A DNA stretch of 64,000 nucleotides from JAGTRP01 sp035255045 (GTDB lineage: Bacteria > Pseudomonadota > Gammaproteobacteria > Burkholderiales > Rhodocyclaceae), in assembly GCA_035255045.1 (NCBI GenBank), contig DATFAA010000007.1:62001-126000 (forward strand), read 5' to 3'. A program made the position numbers and the translations under genes. This document shows, piece after piece, positions 33,736-42,631 of this stretch. The notes below the pieces were generated by a model. That model was not told the origin of the DNA, searched no databases, and was given only the letters and a program-made list of their open reading frames with translations. How positions within the stretch are numbered: position 1 is the stretch's first letter; every line of letters begins with the position of its first letter.

Positions 33736-34724
33736 TGGCCCTCTACCGCCGCCTCCTGCCCCTGGCCGCCCTCCTCGCCTTCGGCGTCGTCGCCCTCGGG
33801 GCCTGGGTGCGCCTCTCGGATGCGGGCCTGGGCTGCCCGGACTGGCCCGGCTGCTACGGCCAATGGATGGGGGTGCCGGAGCACGCCGCCGATGTCGGCA
33901 AGGCCTGGAAGGAAATGGTGCACCGCTATTTCGCCGGCACCCTGGGGCTGCTCATCTTCGCCCTCTGCCTGCTGTCGTGGCGGCAGCGACCCCGCCTCTC
34001 TCCGGTCCTGCCCACCACCCTGGCGGGCATCGTGGTCTGCCAGGCCCTCCTCGGCATGTGGACCGTCACCCTCCTCCTCAAGCCCCTGGTGGTGAGCGCC
34101 CACCTCCTGGGCGGGATGACCACCCTCGCCCTGCTGGTCTGGCTCAATCTGCGGGAAGTTCCGGCGAGGGGGGTGACGGCCCCCGGCGGGCTCAGGACGG
34201 CGGGTCTCCTGGCCCTGGCCCTGGTCGCCCTGCAGATCGCCCTGGGGGGCTGGGTGAGCAGCAACTACGCCGCCCTGGCCTGCCCGGATTTCCCCGCCTG
34301 CCAGGGGCAGTGGCTGCCGGCCATGGACTTCGGCCACGCCTTCACCCTGCATCGGGAACTGGGCCAGACCGCCAGCGGCACGCCCCTGGCCCTGGACGCG
34401 CTCACCGCCATCCACTGGAGCCATCGCCTGGGCGCCGTGCTGGTGGCGGCGGTGGTCGGGGGCCTGGGCGCCGCCCTGCTCCGCCAGCCCGGCTGGCGCC
34501 ATTGGGGAACCCTGGTGCTGGGACTGGTCGCCCTGCAATTCGGCCTGGGAGTCGCCAACGTCCTGCTGGCCCTGCCGCTGCCCGTGGCCGTGGCCCACAA
34601 TGCCGGCGCCGCCCTGCTGCTGAGCGGAGTGCTGGCGGTAAATTTCAGGCTGTGGAAGGCCACCCCCGCCTACGGGAAGGCGGGAATCGTCGGGTCGACG
34701 CCCTTGCACTCGGCCTCGGGGTGA
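33732..34724 (+). CDS. ctaA: Heme A synthase
   Basis: CtaA oxidises the C8 methyl of heme O to the formyl of heme A. The 330-residue protein has eight helices in two four-helix halves. Conserved His residues appear in MVHRYFAGTLG, VSAHLLGGMTT, IHWSHRLGAVL and VAHNAGAALLL, and paired Cys in GCPDWPGCYGQW and ACPDFPACQGQW, one pair per half. It completes heme A supply for both aa3-type enzymes. Its last 18 codons run antisense through the 3' end of the next gene, an overlap of 55 bases. Confidence 0.95.
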   Translation: MMALYRRLLPLAALLAFGVVALGAWVRLSDAGLGCPDWPGCYGQWMGVPEHAADVGKAWKEMVHRYFAGTLGLLIFALCLLSWRQRPRLSPVLPTTLAGIVVCQALLGMWTVTLLLKPLVVSAHLLGGMTTLALLVWLNLREVPARGVTAPGGLRTAGLLALALVALQIALGGWVSSNYAALACPDFPACQGQWLPAMDFGHAFTLHRELGQTASGTPLALDALTAIHWSHRLGAVLVAAVVGGLGAALLRQPGWRHWGTLVLGLVALQFGLGVANVLLALPLPVAVAHNAGAALLLSGVLAVNFRLWKATPAYGKAGIVGSTPLHSASG

Positions 34725-35179
34725 TGCTCCTTGACCAGCTCTTCGATCTTGTGGACCTTGTCCTTGGGGACATCGACCATGACGAGCAGCTGGCCTTTCT
34801 CGATGGCTTCCTCATATTCCTTGAGGCGCCGGTTGCCGACGCTGGCGCCGATCATGCTGGACCACCAGGCCCCGAGGCCGGCCCCCGCCAGGGAAGCCGC
34901 CAGGACGGCGCCGCCGCCCAGCACCAGGCCGCCCACCGGCAGGGCCAGGGCCACCAGCCCGGCCAGGGCACCGGTGGCGCCGCCCACCGCCACCCCTTGC
35001 TCGAGGGCGGGCAGGAAGTCGGTCTTCTGCATGAAGCTCGCTTCCGGCAACTCCTCCAGGGGCGTGCCACGGCGGGCGAGGACATGGATATGCCGCTCGT
35101 CGACCCGGGCCAAGAGCAGATCGTCCACGATCTTCTTGGTTATCTCCAGATCGGGCACCAGAAAGTACATCCTTCGCAT
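34670..35179 (-). CDS. DUF1269-like glycine-rich membrane protein
   Basis: The 169-residue protein has a soluble N-terminal part (MYFLVPDLEITKKIVDDLLL), a central Gly/Ala/Leu-rich hydrophobic span (about residues 63-105, able to form two helices) and a C-terminal part with a ferredoxin-like look (QLLVMVDVPKDKVHKIEELVKEHHPEAE). This resembles DUF1269/TM-anchored stress proteins. GGAG precedes the start. The function is unknown; the neighbourhood gives no clear hint beyond the oxidase cluster. It overlaps ctaA tail to tail. Confidence 0.75.
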   Translation of the reverse strand: MRRMYFLVPDLEITKKIVDDLLLARVDERHIHVLARRGTPLEELPEASFMQKTDFLPALEQGVAVGGATGALAGLVALALPVGGLVLGGGAVLAASLAGAGLGAWWSSMIGASVGNRRLKEYEEAIEKGQLLVMVDVPKDKVHKIEELVKEHHPEAECKGVDPTIPAFP

Positions 35180-35413
35180 CGTCTGTCTCCGCTAGAACGG
35201 CGCTTCAACCCCAATAAGATCGCCCGGTTCCCATTAAATTCCAGCCCTGTCCGATAGGGGAAACCCGCCTCCCAAAATACGGGGATGGCGAATGGAACTC
35301 GTCCGGCGGACGATTCTCAAATTCCGTGCAACTCAATTCCCTGTCCGGGCAGACCGAACTGCCAAGGGAGGATGGGGCGGACGGGGTGTCACAAGCTCAT
35401 TTGATGGCGCCCT

Positions 35414-35899
35414 ATGGTGGAATGTGTACGAGCCGGCGACCCGGCGCACTTCAGCGTTACCGCCCGGCCGAACTTCGTGGCCGGTTGCGCCGGCCTGCGG
35501 GTCGCAATGGTCATCCTGCTGCCCTGGTGGGGAGGCATCGGTGCCGTCTTCGTCAAGCTGGGCGCCTGGCCGGTGACCCTCTTCATGCTCCTTCCCCTTC
35601 TCGGCCTGGCCTGGGCCTTCCACCAGGTGGAAAGGCACGCCGGCGATTTCGAGCGACTTACCCTGGACGAGAATCGACTGATTCTCGACAGCCATACGCC
35701 GGACGAAGACCGGCATCTGGAATTCAACAGCCAATGGGTCCAGGTGGCCCTGCAGCCGGCTTCCGTCGGCGGCGGCAGCGTCCTGACCCTGCGTTCCCAC
35801 GGCAAGGAGGTGGCCTTCGGCCGCCTCCTCTCGGATGAGGAGCGGGCCGCCATCGGTCACGAACTGAGGCTGCGGCTGGCCCACATCAAACACTATTAG
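35414..35899 (+). CDS. DUF2244 membrane protein
   Basis: The 161-residue protein has two adjacent membrane helices (about 27-47 and 52-70), then a cytoplasmic part with WAFHQVERHAGDFERLTLDENRLIL and GKEVAFGRLLSDEERAAIGHELR, the typical DUF2244 ending. The family is repeatedly found directly upstream of coxB in alpha- and betaproteobacteria, as here (15 bases before coxB copy 2). An oxidase-related role is likely but unproven. The 234 bases upstream hold no feature I can support. Confidence 0.8.
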   Translation: MVECVRAGDPAHFSVTARPNFVAGCAGLRVAMVILLPWWGGIGAVFVKLGAWPVTLFMLLPLLGLAWAFHQVERHAGDFERLTLDENRLILDSHTPDEDRHLEFNSQWVQVALQPASVGGGSVLTLRSHGKEVAFGRLLSDEERAAIGHELRLRLAHIKHY

Positions 35900-35914
35900 C
35901 CAGGAGAAAAGGCA

Positions 35915-37051
35915 ATGAGGCTAAGAAAACCGAGAACAATCCGCCCCCCAAGCCTTCTGGCCATAGTCCTGCTCCTTCCCCTCGCCGCCCTGGCGGACTT
36001 CCAGTTCCCCCTCAATCTCCAGAAGCCGGTGACCATCGTCGGCCGGGAGATCTACGATCTCAACACGGTCATCAACTGGATCTGCGCCGGCATCTTCGTG
36101 GTGGTCTTCATCCCCATGTTCTACGCCCTGTGGCACCACAGGAAATCCCTCGGCCACCAGCCCCACCACTTCCACGAGAACTCCAAGCTGGAAACCCTGT
36201 GGACCATCGTGCCCTTCCTGGTGCTGATCGGCATCGCCATCCCGACCACGGCGGTGGTGGTGGACATGAAGGACACCAGCAAGCCGGACATGACGGTGAA
36301 GGTCACCGGCCGGCAGTGGAAGTGGGAGTACGAATATCTCGGCCAGGAGGTGAAGTACATCAGCACCCTGGCCACTTCCCGGGACCAGGTGAACAACAAG
36401 GCCCCCAAGTCGGAGCACTACCTGCTGGAAGTCGACAAGCCCCTGGTGGTACCCACCGGCCAGAAGGTGCGCCTGGTGTTCACCTCGGCCGACGTCATCC
36501 ACGCCTGGTGGGTGCCGGCCCTGGGCGTCAAGCAGGACGCCATTCCCGGCTTCCTCCGGGACGCCTGGATCAAGGTGGACGAGCCCGGCACCTACCGCGG
36601 CCAGTGCGCCGAGCTGTGCGGGGTGGACCACGGTTACATGCCCATCGTGGTGGAGGCCGTGCCCCCCGCCAAGTTCGCCGCCTGGATGGACCAGCAGAAG
36701 ACCCAGCTGGCCGAAGCCAAAGCGGCCGCCAGCAAGGAATACGCCCTGGCCGAACTGGTGGCCATGGGCGAGAAGGTCTACAAGACCAATTGCGTTTCCT
36801 GCCACCAGGCCAACGGCCAGGGCCTGCCGCCGGCCTTCCCGCCCCTGGACAATTCCAAGGTGGTCACCGGCGCCATCGAAGGGCACCTGTCGACGGTCTT
36901 CCATGGCCGCCCGGGGACGGCCATGCAGGCCTTCGGGCCCCAGCTCTCCGATCTGGACATCGCCGCCGTCGTCACCTACGAGCGCAATTCCTGGCACAAC
37001 AAGACCGGCAACGCGGTCCAGCCCCGCGAAGTCGCCGCCCTACGCAAATAA
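35915..37051 (+). CDS. coxB: aa3-type cytochrome c oxidase subunit II with cytochrome c domain, copy 2
   Basis: This 378-residue protein has a signal peptide (ending LPLAALA), two membrane helices and a CuA site with His in DVIHAWWVP and the loop CAELCGVDHGYM. A fused cytochrome c domain follows, with CVSCH near residue 291. It parallels coxB copy 1 in all domains but differs throughout, so the two clusters did not arise by a recent duplication. AGGAGAAAAGG precedes the ATG. It begins the second operon, coxB-ctaD-coxC. Confidence 0.95.
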   Translation: MRLRKPRTIRPPSLLAIVLLLPLAALADFQFPLNLQKPVTIVGREIYDLNTVINWICAGIFVVVFIPMFYALWHHRKSLGHQPHHFHENSKLETLWTIVPFLVLIGIAIPTTAVVVDMKDTSKPDMTVKVTGRQWKWEYEYLGQEVKYISTLATSRDQVNNKAPKSEHYLLEVDKPLVVPTGQKVRLVFTSADVIHAWWVPALGVKQDAIPGFLRDAWIKVDEPGTYRGQCAELCGVDHGYMPIVVEAVPPAKFAAWMDQQKTQLAEAKAAASKEYALAELVAMGEKVYKTNCVSCHQANGQGLPPAFPPLDNSKVVTGAIEGHLSTVFHGRPGTAMQAFGPQLSDLDIAAVVTYERNSWHNKTGNAVQPREVAALRK

Positions 37052-37061
37052 AGGAAAGAGC

Positions 37062-38633
37062 ATGGAAGCCGTCCTGCACGACAGCCACCACGAGGACCAC
37101 CCCACGGGCCTGATGCGCTGGTTCACCACCACCAACCACAAGGACATCGGCTCCCTCTACCTGTGGTTCTCCCTGCTCATGTTCTTCTTCGCCGGCACCC
37201 TGGCCATGCTCATCCGGGCCGAGTTGTTCCAGCCCGGCATCCAGATCGTGCAGCCCCAGATCTTCAACCAGCTCACTTCCATGCACGGTCTGATCATGAT
37301 CTTCGGGGCCATCATGCCGGCCCTGGTGGGCTTCGCGAACTGGCAGATACCCCTCATGATCGGCGCCCCGGACATGGCCTTCCCGCGCATGAACAACTGG
37401 AGCTTCTGGCTCCTGCCGGTGGCGGCCATCCTGCTGTCCACCTCCTTCTTCGTCCCCGGGGGCGCCATGGCCGGCGGCTGGACCATGTACCCGCCCCTCT
37501 ACATCCAGGGCGGCATTTCCTACGACATGACCATCCTGGCCGTCCATATCATGGGCCTGTCGTCCATCATGGGGGCCATCAACATCATCGTCACGGTGCT
37601 GAACCTGCGGGCGCCGGGCATGACCCTGATGAAGATGCCCCTGTTCGTGTGGACCTGGCTCATCACCGCCTTCCTGCTGGTGGCGGTGATGCCGGTACTG
37701 GCCAGCGTCGTCACCATGCTGCTGACCGACCGCCATTTCGGCACCCACTTCTTCAATGCCGCCGGCGGCGGCGACCCGATCATGTACCAGCACATCTTCT
37801 GGACCTTCGGCCACCCGGAGGTGTACATCATGATCCTGCCGGCCTTCGGCATCATTTCCACCATCATCCCGACCTTCGCCCGCAAGAAGCTCTTCGGCTA
37901 CACCTCCATGGTCTATGCGGTGGCGGCCATCGCCGGGCTGTCCTTCATGGTCTGGGCCCACCACATGTTCACCACCGGCATGCCGGTGGCCGGGCAGCTT
38001 TACTTCATGTACGCCACCATGCTCATCTCGGTGCCCACCGGGGTGAAGGTGTTCAACTGGGTGGCGACCCTGTGGAAGGGGTCCATCAGCTTCGAGACCC
38101 CCATGCTCTTCGCCCTGGCCTTCGTCTGCCTGTTCACCATCGGCGGCTTCTCGGGCCTGGTGGTCTCCATCGTGCCCGTTGATATCCAGCTCCAGGACAC
38201 CTACTACGTGGTGGCCCACTTCCACTACGTGCTGTTCTCGGGATCGGCCATGGCCATCATGGGGGGCATCTACTACTGGCTGCCCAAGTGGACCGGCCAC
38301 ATGTACGACGAGACCCTGGGCCGCATCCATTTCTGGCTCACCGCCATCGCCTTCAACGTCACCTTCTTCCCCATGCATTTCCTGGGACTGGCCGGGATGC
38401 CCCGGCGCATCCCGGACTACGCCCTGCAGTTCGCCGACTTCAACCGGCTGGTGAGCCTGGGCTCCTTCGTGTTGGGGGCGAGCCAGCTCATCTTCCTGTA
38501 CGTGGTGGTGAAGTGCATCCGCGGCGGCGCCAAGGCCGGCGACCGCCCCTGGGAAGGGGCCGAAACCCTGGAATGGAGCCTGTCCTCGCCGCCGCCCTAC
38601 CACTCCTTCACCGTCGCTCCCGAGGTGAAGTGA
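37062..38633 (+). CDS. ctaD: aa3-type cytochrome c oxidase subunit I, copy 2 (canonical)
   Basis: The 523-residue catalytic subunit has all hallmarks of an A1-type proton-pumping oxidase: SMHGLIMIFGAIMP, D-channel GAPDMAFPRMNN, GHPEVY with Glu and cross-linked Tyr, WAHHMF, the K-channel segment PTGVKVFNW with Lys329, and VVAHFHYVLFSG. Compared with copy 1 it keeps the K-channel lysine and threonine. AAAGGA lies six bases before the ATG. No second ctaG is present, so the Cox11 of the first cluster must serve both. Confidence 0.96.
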   Translation: MEAVLHDSHHEDHPTGLMRWFTTTNHKDIGSLYLWFSLLMFFFAGTLAMLIRAELFQPGIQIVQPQIFNQLTSMHGLIMIFGAIMPALVGFANWQIPLMIGAPDMAFPRMNNWSFWLLPVAAILLSTSFFVPGGAMAGGWTMYPPLYIQGGISYDMTILAVHIMGLSSIMGAINIIVTVLNLRAPGMTLMKMPLFVWTWLITAFLLVAVMPVLASVVTMLLTDRHFGTHFFNAAGGGDPIMYQHIFWTFGHPEVYIMILPAFGIISTIIPTFARKKLFGYTSMVYAVAAIAGLSFMVWAHHMFTTGMPVAGQLYFMYATMLISVPTGVKVFNWVATLWKGSISFETPMLFALAFVCLFTIGGFSGLVVSIVPVDIQLQDTYYVVAHFHYVLFSGSAMAIMGGIYYWLPKWTGHMYDETLGRIHFWLTAIAFNVTFFPMHFLGLAGMPRRIPDYALQFADFNRLVSLGSFVLGASQLIFLYVVVKCIRGGAKAGDRPWEGAETLEWSLSSPPPYHSFTVAPEVK

Positions 38634-38655
38634 ACCCCACGGGGGAATAATCGCC

Positions 38656-39486
38656 ATGGCCGATCACGCCCAAACCTACTACGTCCCGCCCCCCTCCCAC
38701 TGGCCCCTGGTGGGCTCCCTGGGCATCCTCACCCTGGCCAGCGGCTTCATCCTGCTGCTCGCCAAGGTGGCGGCCGGCCCCTACGTCATGGGCGTGGGGG
38801 CCCTGATCCTCATCTACATGCTGGTCGGCTGGTTCGGCAGCGTCATCCGGGAAGACCGGGCCGGGAAGCTGGAGGGCCAGGTGGACACCTCCTACCGCTG
38901 GGGGATGATGTGGTTCATCTTTTCCGAAGTCATGTTCTTCGGCGGCTTCTTCGGCGCCCTCTTCTACGCCCGCGTCTTCACCGTACCCGACCTCGGGGCG
39001 GACGAGCTGCTATGGCCCGGCTTCGTCGCCCAATGGCCCACCGCCGGCCCGGGGCTGAAGGAGCAGTTCACTCCGATGCACGCCTGGGGCATCCCGGCGC
39101 TGAATACCCTCATCCTGCTGACCTCGGGCGCCACGGTGACCTGGGCCCACTGGGGCCTCAAGCGGGGCCGGCGGGACCAGGCCAAGCTCGGGCTCATCCT
39201 CACCGTCGCCCTCGGCTTCACCTTCCTCTGCCTGCAGGCCTATGAATACCTGGAGGCCGCCTTCACCCTCAAGACCGGCATCTACGGCGCCACCTTCTAC
39301 ATGCTCACCGGTTTCCACGGTCTGCATGTGACCCTGGGGGCCATCATGCTGACCGTGATCACCTTCCGGGTCTTCGCCGGCCACTTCACCCCGGAGAGCC
39401 ACTTCGGCTTCGAAGCGGTCTCCTGGTACTGGCACTTCGTGGATGTGGTCTGGCTGGTGCTCTTCGTCTTCGTCTACTGGCTCTGA
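38656..39486 (+). CDS. coxC: Cytochrome c oxidase subunit III, copy 2
   Basis: The 276-residue seven-helix protein has MMWFIFSEVMFFGGFFGALFYAR, HAWGIPALNTLILLTSGATVTWAH, LTGFHGLHVTLGAIM and the ending WYWHFVDVVWLVLFVFVYWL. It parallels coxC copy 1. It starts 22 bases after ctaD copy 2 and closes the respiratory region; the next gene comes from the other strand with 12 bases between stops. Confidence 0.95.
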   Translation: MADHAQTYYVPPPSHWPLVGSLGILTLASGFILLLAKVAAGPYVMGVGALILIYMLVGWFGSVIREDRAGKLEGQVDTSYRWGMMWFIFSEVMFFGGFFGALFYARVFTVPDLGADELLWPGFVAQWPTAGPGLKEQFTPMHAWGIPALNTLILLTSGATVTWAHWGLKRGRRDQAKLGLILTVALGFTFLCLQAYEYLEAAFTLKTGIYGATFYMLTGFHGLHVTLGAIMLTVITFRVFAGHFTPESHFGFEAVSWYWHFVDVVWLVLFVFVYWL

Positions 39487-39498
39487 CCCCAGTCCGCC

Positions 39499-39918
39499 TC
39501 AGCGCTGGTCCGACTGCTGCCCGCCGTGGAAGCGGTCGAAGGTCTTCTGCTGGGCGGGGTTGAGCGTGCCGTAGAAGGTCTTCATGCCCCCGACCATCTG
39601 GGTCATGTATTCCTCCTGGCGCTTGGTCGCGTCCAGGCTGGCCTGGGCCCGCTCCGGCGCGCTCAGGGTGGCCCAGTCGGCCCGCTTGCCGCTTTGCCCC
39701 GCCGGCTGCTGATGCAGGGACTGGACATATTTCTGCCAGGCGCCTTCCTGCTGGGGAGTCAGGTTGAGGGCGTCATGGAGGCGCTTCTCGTGCTGCGGCG
39801 AAGTGTCTACCTGAAACGCGTTCATGCCGCAGTCGTTGGCGGCCGCCACGGCGGCGGCGGGCAGGGCCAGGGCGGCGGCCAACAGCAGGACCGGGGTCGA
39901 AGGAAATCCATTTTTCAC
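39499..39918 (-). CDS. Spy/CpxP-family periplasmic protein
   Basis: A signal peptide (ending AAAVAAA) precedes a small helical protein of 139 residues in total. The family motif LTxxQ appears as LNLTPQQEGAWQKY and again in weakened form as LNPAQQKTFDRF. Spy and CpxP are periplasmic chaperone or adaptor proteins in envelope stress. The start is a GTG (GTG-AAA-AAT) with GAGGAG seven bases upstream; no ATG fits. Confidence 0.82.
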   Translation of the reverse strand: MKNGFPSTPVLLLAAALALPAAAVAAANDCGMNAFQVDTSPQHEKRLHDALNLTPQQEGAWQKYVQSLHQQPAGQSGKRADWATLSAPERAQASLDATKRQEEYMTQMVGGMKTFYGTLNPAQQKTFDRFHGGQQSDQR

Positions 39919-39950
39919 GGTGCGCTCCTCTCAACTTGGCAGAAGAAATT

Positions 39951-39970
39951 CCGGCTCCGGGCGGAGCCGG
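39951..39970 (-). terminator. Probable terminator after mpl
   Basis: CCGGCTCC (39951-39958) pairs perfectly with GGAGCCGG (39963-39970) around GGGC. On the minus strand it is followed by AATTTCTTCT, a moderate U-rich tail, 67 bases past the mpl stop codon. It lies between mpl and the Spy-like gene, which run in the same direction. Confidence 0.6.
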
Positions 39971-40037
39971 TCCTTCTTTGACGGCCGGGGAGCGACCGAA
40001 GTTTTTGCCGCCGTCGGGAGCCCGGCGGGGTGGCAAC

Positions 40038-41393
40038 CTATCCGGCCCGGCCGGCCAGGGCGCTGAGGAGCTTGCCGTGGATGCCGCCGAAGCCGCCGTT
40101 GCTCATGACCAGGACCTGGTCGCCGGGCTGGGCAGCGGCGACGATGCGTCGCACCAGGGCATCCAGGTCCTCCTCCACCGTGGCCTTGGCACCCAGGGGC
40201 GCCAGGGCCTCCGCGGCATCCCAGCCCAGATTGGCGGCGTAGCAGAAGACGGCGTCGGCATCGGCCAGGCTGGCCGGCAACTGGCTCTTCATCACGCCGA
40301 GCTTCATGGTGTTGGAGCGGGGCTCCAGCACCGCCAGGATGCGTGCGGCCCCGACCTTGCGCCGCAGCCCGGCCAGGGTGGTGGCGATGGCGGTGGGGTG
40401 GTGGGCGAAATCGTCGTACACCGTAACTCCCCGCTCGGTGCCCCGCACCTCGAGCCGGCGCTTGACGCTCTCGAAGCGGGACAGGGCGTCCACGCCCTTG
40501 TCCAGCGGCACGCCCACATGACGGGCGGCCAGGATGGCAGCGCAGGCATTGGCCCGGTTGTGATCGCCGGTGAGCTGCCAGGTGGTGCGGGCGATCTCGC
40601 CCTGAGGGCCGTGCAGCACCAGGGCGCCGCTGGCGTCGTCACCGCTCACGGCATAGCCGCCGGCGCCGTTGAACCACTCCACCGGCGTCCAGCAACCTCG
40701 GGCCAGGACCCGCTTCAGACTTTCCTCGGCGGCATTGGCGACGATCAGGCCGGACGCCGGCACGGTCCGCACCAGGTGGTGGAATTGGGTCTCGATGGCC
40801 GCCAGATCGGCGAATATGTCAGCATGATCGAATTCGAGGTTGTTCAGGACAGCCGTCCGTGGCCGGTAATGGACGAACTTGGAGCGCTTGTCGCAGAACG
40901 CCGTGTCGTACTCGTCGGCCTCGATGACGAAGAAGGGCGTGCCGCCCAGGCGGGCGGAGACCCCGAAGTTCATCGGCACGCCGCCGATCAGGAAGCCCGG
41001 GTCCATGCCCGCATCCTCCAGTATCCAGGCCAGCATGGAACTGGTAGTGGTCTTGCCGTGGGTGCCGGCGACCGCCAGCACCCAGCGCCCCTGGAGGACG
41101 TTCTCGGCCAGCCACTGGGGACCGGAAACATAGGGCAACCCTTGGTCGAGAACCGCCTCTAACAGGGGGTTGCCCCGGGAGATGGCGTTGCCGACGACGA
41201 AGACGTCGGGCTTGAGGTCGATCTGGCCGGCGTCGTAGCCCTCGATGAGGTCGACGCCCGCCGCCCGCAGCTGGTCGCTCATGGGCGGATAGACGTTGGC
41301 GTCGCAACCGGTGACGCGATGGCCGGCGGCCCGCGCCAGTTGCGCGATGCCGCCCATGAAAGTGCCGCAGATGCCGAGAATGTGAACGTGCAT
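40038..41393 (-). CDS. mpl: UDP-MurNAc:L-alanyl-gamma-D-glutamyl-meso-DAP ligase
   Basis: Mpl joins recovered murein tripeptide to UDP-MurNAc in peptidoglycan recycling. The 451-residue Mur-ligase has an N-terminal Rossmann part (HILGICGTFMGGIAQLARAAGH), an ATP-binding loop GTHGKTTTSSMLAW, the central FVIEADEYDTAFCDKRSKF and NNLEFDHADIF, and the DDFAHHPTAI motif. MHVHILGICGTFMGG distinguishes Mpl from MurC. The start at 41393 is diverged from the next gene by 54 bases. Confidence 0.96.
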   Translation of the reverse strand: MHVHILGICGTFMGGIAQLARAAGHRVTGCDANVYPPMSDQLRAAGVDLIEGYDAGQIDLKPDVFVVGNAISRGNPLLEAVLDQGLPYVSGPQWLAENVLQGRWVLAVAGTHGKTTTSSMLAWILEDAGMDPGFLIGGVPMNFGVSARLGGTPFFVIEADEYDTAFCDKRSKFVHYRPRTAVLNNLEFDHADIFADLAAIETQFHHLVRTVPASGLIVANAAEESLKRVLARGCWTPVEWFNGAGGYAVSGDDASGALVLHGPQGEIARTTWQLTGDHNRANACAAILAARHVGVPLDKGVDALSRFESVKRRLEVRGTERGVTVYDDFAHHPTAIATTLAGLRRKVGAARILAVLEPRSNTMKLGVMKSQLPASLADADAVFCYAANLGWDAAEALAPLGAKATVEEDLDALVRRIVAAAQPGDQVLVMSNGGFGGIHGKLLSALAGRAG

Positions 41394-41447
41394 GAAACGA
41401 AGACCCGTTAGAATGGGGAAGATTTTACTCCGACGCCGCAAGAAACC

Positions 41448-42050
41448 ATGCCCCGCCACGACCGGGCGCGACTCGCAGCCAATGCGCGCGCCAGCATCGC
41501 CAGCGCCGCCGCCCGCCTGATGGCCGAGGACGGCATCACCGATTTCCACCTTGCCAAGCGCAAGGCCGCCCGCCAACTCGGCCTGCCGGATCACTCCGCC
41601 TTTCCCGACAATGCCGAGGTCGAAGCCGAGCTGCGCGCCTACCGGGCCATCTACCAGGACGAGGAGCATGCGGAACTCCTCCACAGCCTGCGCCAGACCG
41701 CCTTGGACCTGATGGAGCTTCTGGCCGACTTCCGGCCCTACCTGACCGGCTCCGTCCTGGACGGCACCGCCGGCGAGCACTCGAACATCGACATCCTGCT
41801 CTTTGCCGACAGCGCCAAGGAAGTCGAGATATTCCTCCTCAACCGAGGCATCGACTTCGACCACGTGGAGCCCAGGAACGAGCGCGCCGAGGCAGTCCTG
41901 GTGGTGCAGACCGAGGATGCCGACGCCAATCTCATCATCTTCCCGCCCCAGCTGGAGCGTACCGCCTTCAAGTACCGGGACGGCCGCACCCGGGAACGGG
42001 CCCGCATCGAAGCGGTTGCCGCCCTGCTGGAGCAGGAAGCGGCGGAATGA
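41448..42050 (+). CDS. Nucleotidyltransferase-like protein with altered active site
   Basis: The 200-residue protein begins with a helical part (DGITDFHLAKRKAARQLGLPD) that is typical of a family encoded beside mpl in betaproteobacteria. A polymerase-beta-type nucleotidyltransferase motif follows: TGSVLDGTAGEHSNIDILLF (GS at 101-102). The usual D-x-D metal pair reads N-I-D (Asn113, Asp115), so one metal ligand is missing and catalysis as an NTP transferase is doubtful. The start is the ATG at 41448. The stop overlaps the next gene's start (ATGA). Confidence 0.75.
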   Translation: MPRHDRARLAANARASIASAAARLMAEDGITDFHLAKRKAARQLGLPDHSAFPDNAEVEAELRAYRAIYQDEEHAELLHSLRQTALDLMELLADFRPYLTGSVLDGTAGEHSNIDILLFADSAKEVEIFLLNRGIDFDHVEPRNERAEAVLVVQTEDADANLIIFPPQLERTAFKYRDGRTRERARIEAVAALLEQEAAE

Positions 42051-42586
42051 GCCGGCGCTGGGCCATCATCGGCGCCGGCGCCCTCCTGGCCCTGGCCGCC
42101 TTTGCTGCCGGCCTCCTGCTGTCCCGCCCCGAGCGCTCCCCCATAGCGCCTTCCCCGTTGCCGCGCCAGGCCGCCGTGGAGCGCCTGTTCGGCGCCCCGC
42201 TCATGGACCCCGCCGGGCAGCAGACCACCCTGGCCCACTGGCAAGGCAAACCGCTGCTGGTCAATTTCTGGGCTACCTGGTGCCCGCCCTGCCTTACCGA
42301 GATGCCGGTCTTCTCGCGCCTTCAGGAGAAGCACAAAGGCGTGCAATTCATCGGCATCGCTATCGATACTGCGCCGAACGTGCAGGCTTTCAGCGCCTCC
42401 CACAACTATTCCTACCCCTTGCTCGTCGGCACCGAGCAGGTCATGTCCCTGATGGGCGAGCTCGGCAACGACCGCAACGGCCTGCCCTTCACCCTGGCCA
42501 TCGACGCCGGCGGCCAGGTCCGCCACGTCAGGCTGGGCGGCCTGTCCGAGGCCGAAGCAGAGGAAATCATCTCCAGCCTAAAGTAA
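42047..42586 (+). CDS. TlpA-like periplasmic thiol-disulfide oxidoreductase
   Basis: The 179-residue protein has an N-terminal membrane anchor or signal (about 7-26) and a thioredoxin fold with active site WATWCPPCLTEMP near residues 77-89. WCPPC and the cis-Pro region GLPFTLAID place it with TlpA/ResA-type reductants that help cytochrome c or oxidase maturation. Its ATG overlaps the preceding stop by 4 bases. Confidence 0.9.
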   Translation: MSRRWAIIGAGALLALAAFAAGLLLSRPERSPIAPSPLPRQAAVERLFGAPLMDPAGQQTTLAHWQGKPLLVNFWATWCPPCLTEMPVFSRLQEKHKGVQFIGIAIDTAPNVQAFSASHNYSYPLLVGTEQVMSLMGELGNDRNGLPFTLAIDAGGQVRHVRLGGLSEAEAEEIISSLK

Positions 42587-42631
42587 TACCAGGCTAGACA
42601 ACTTGCATCGAATTACGGCAAACTTGCCGGG

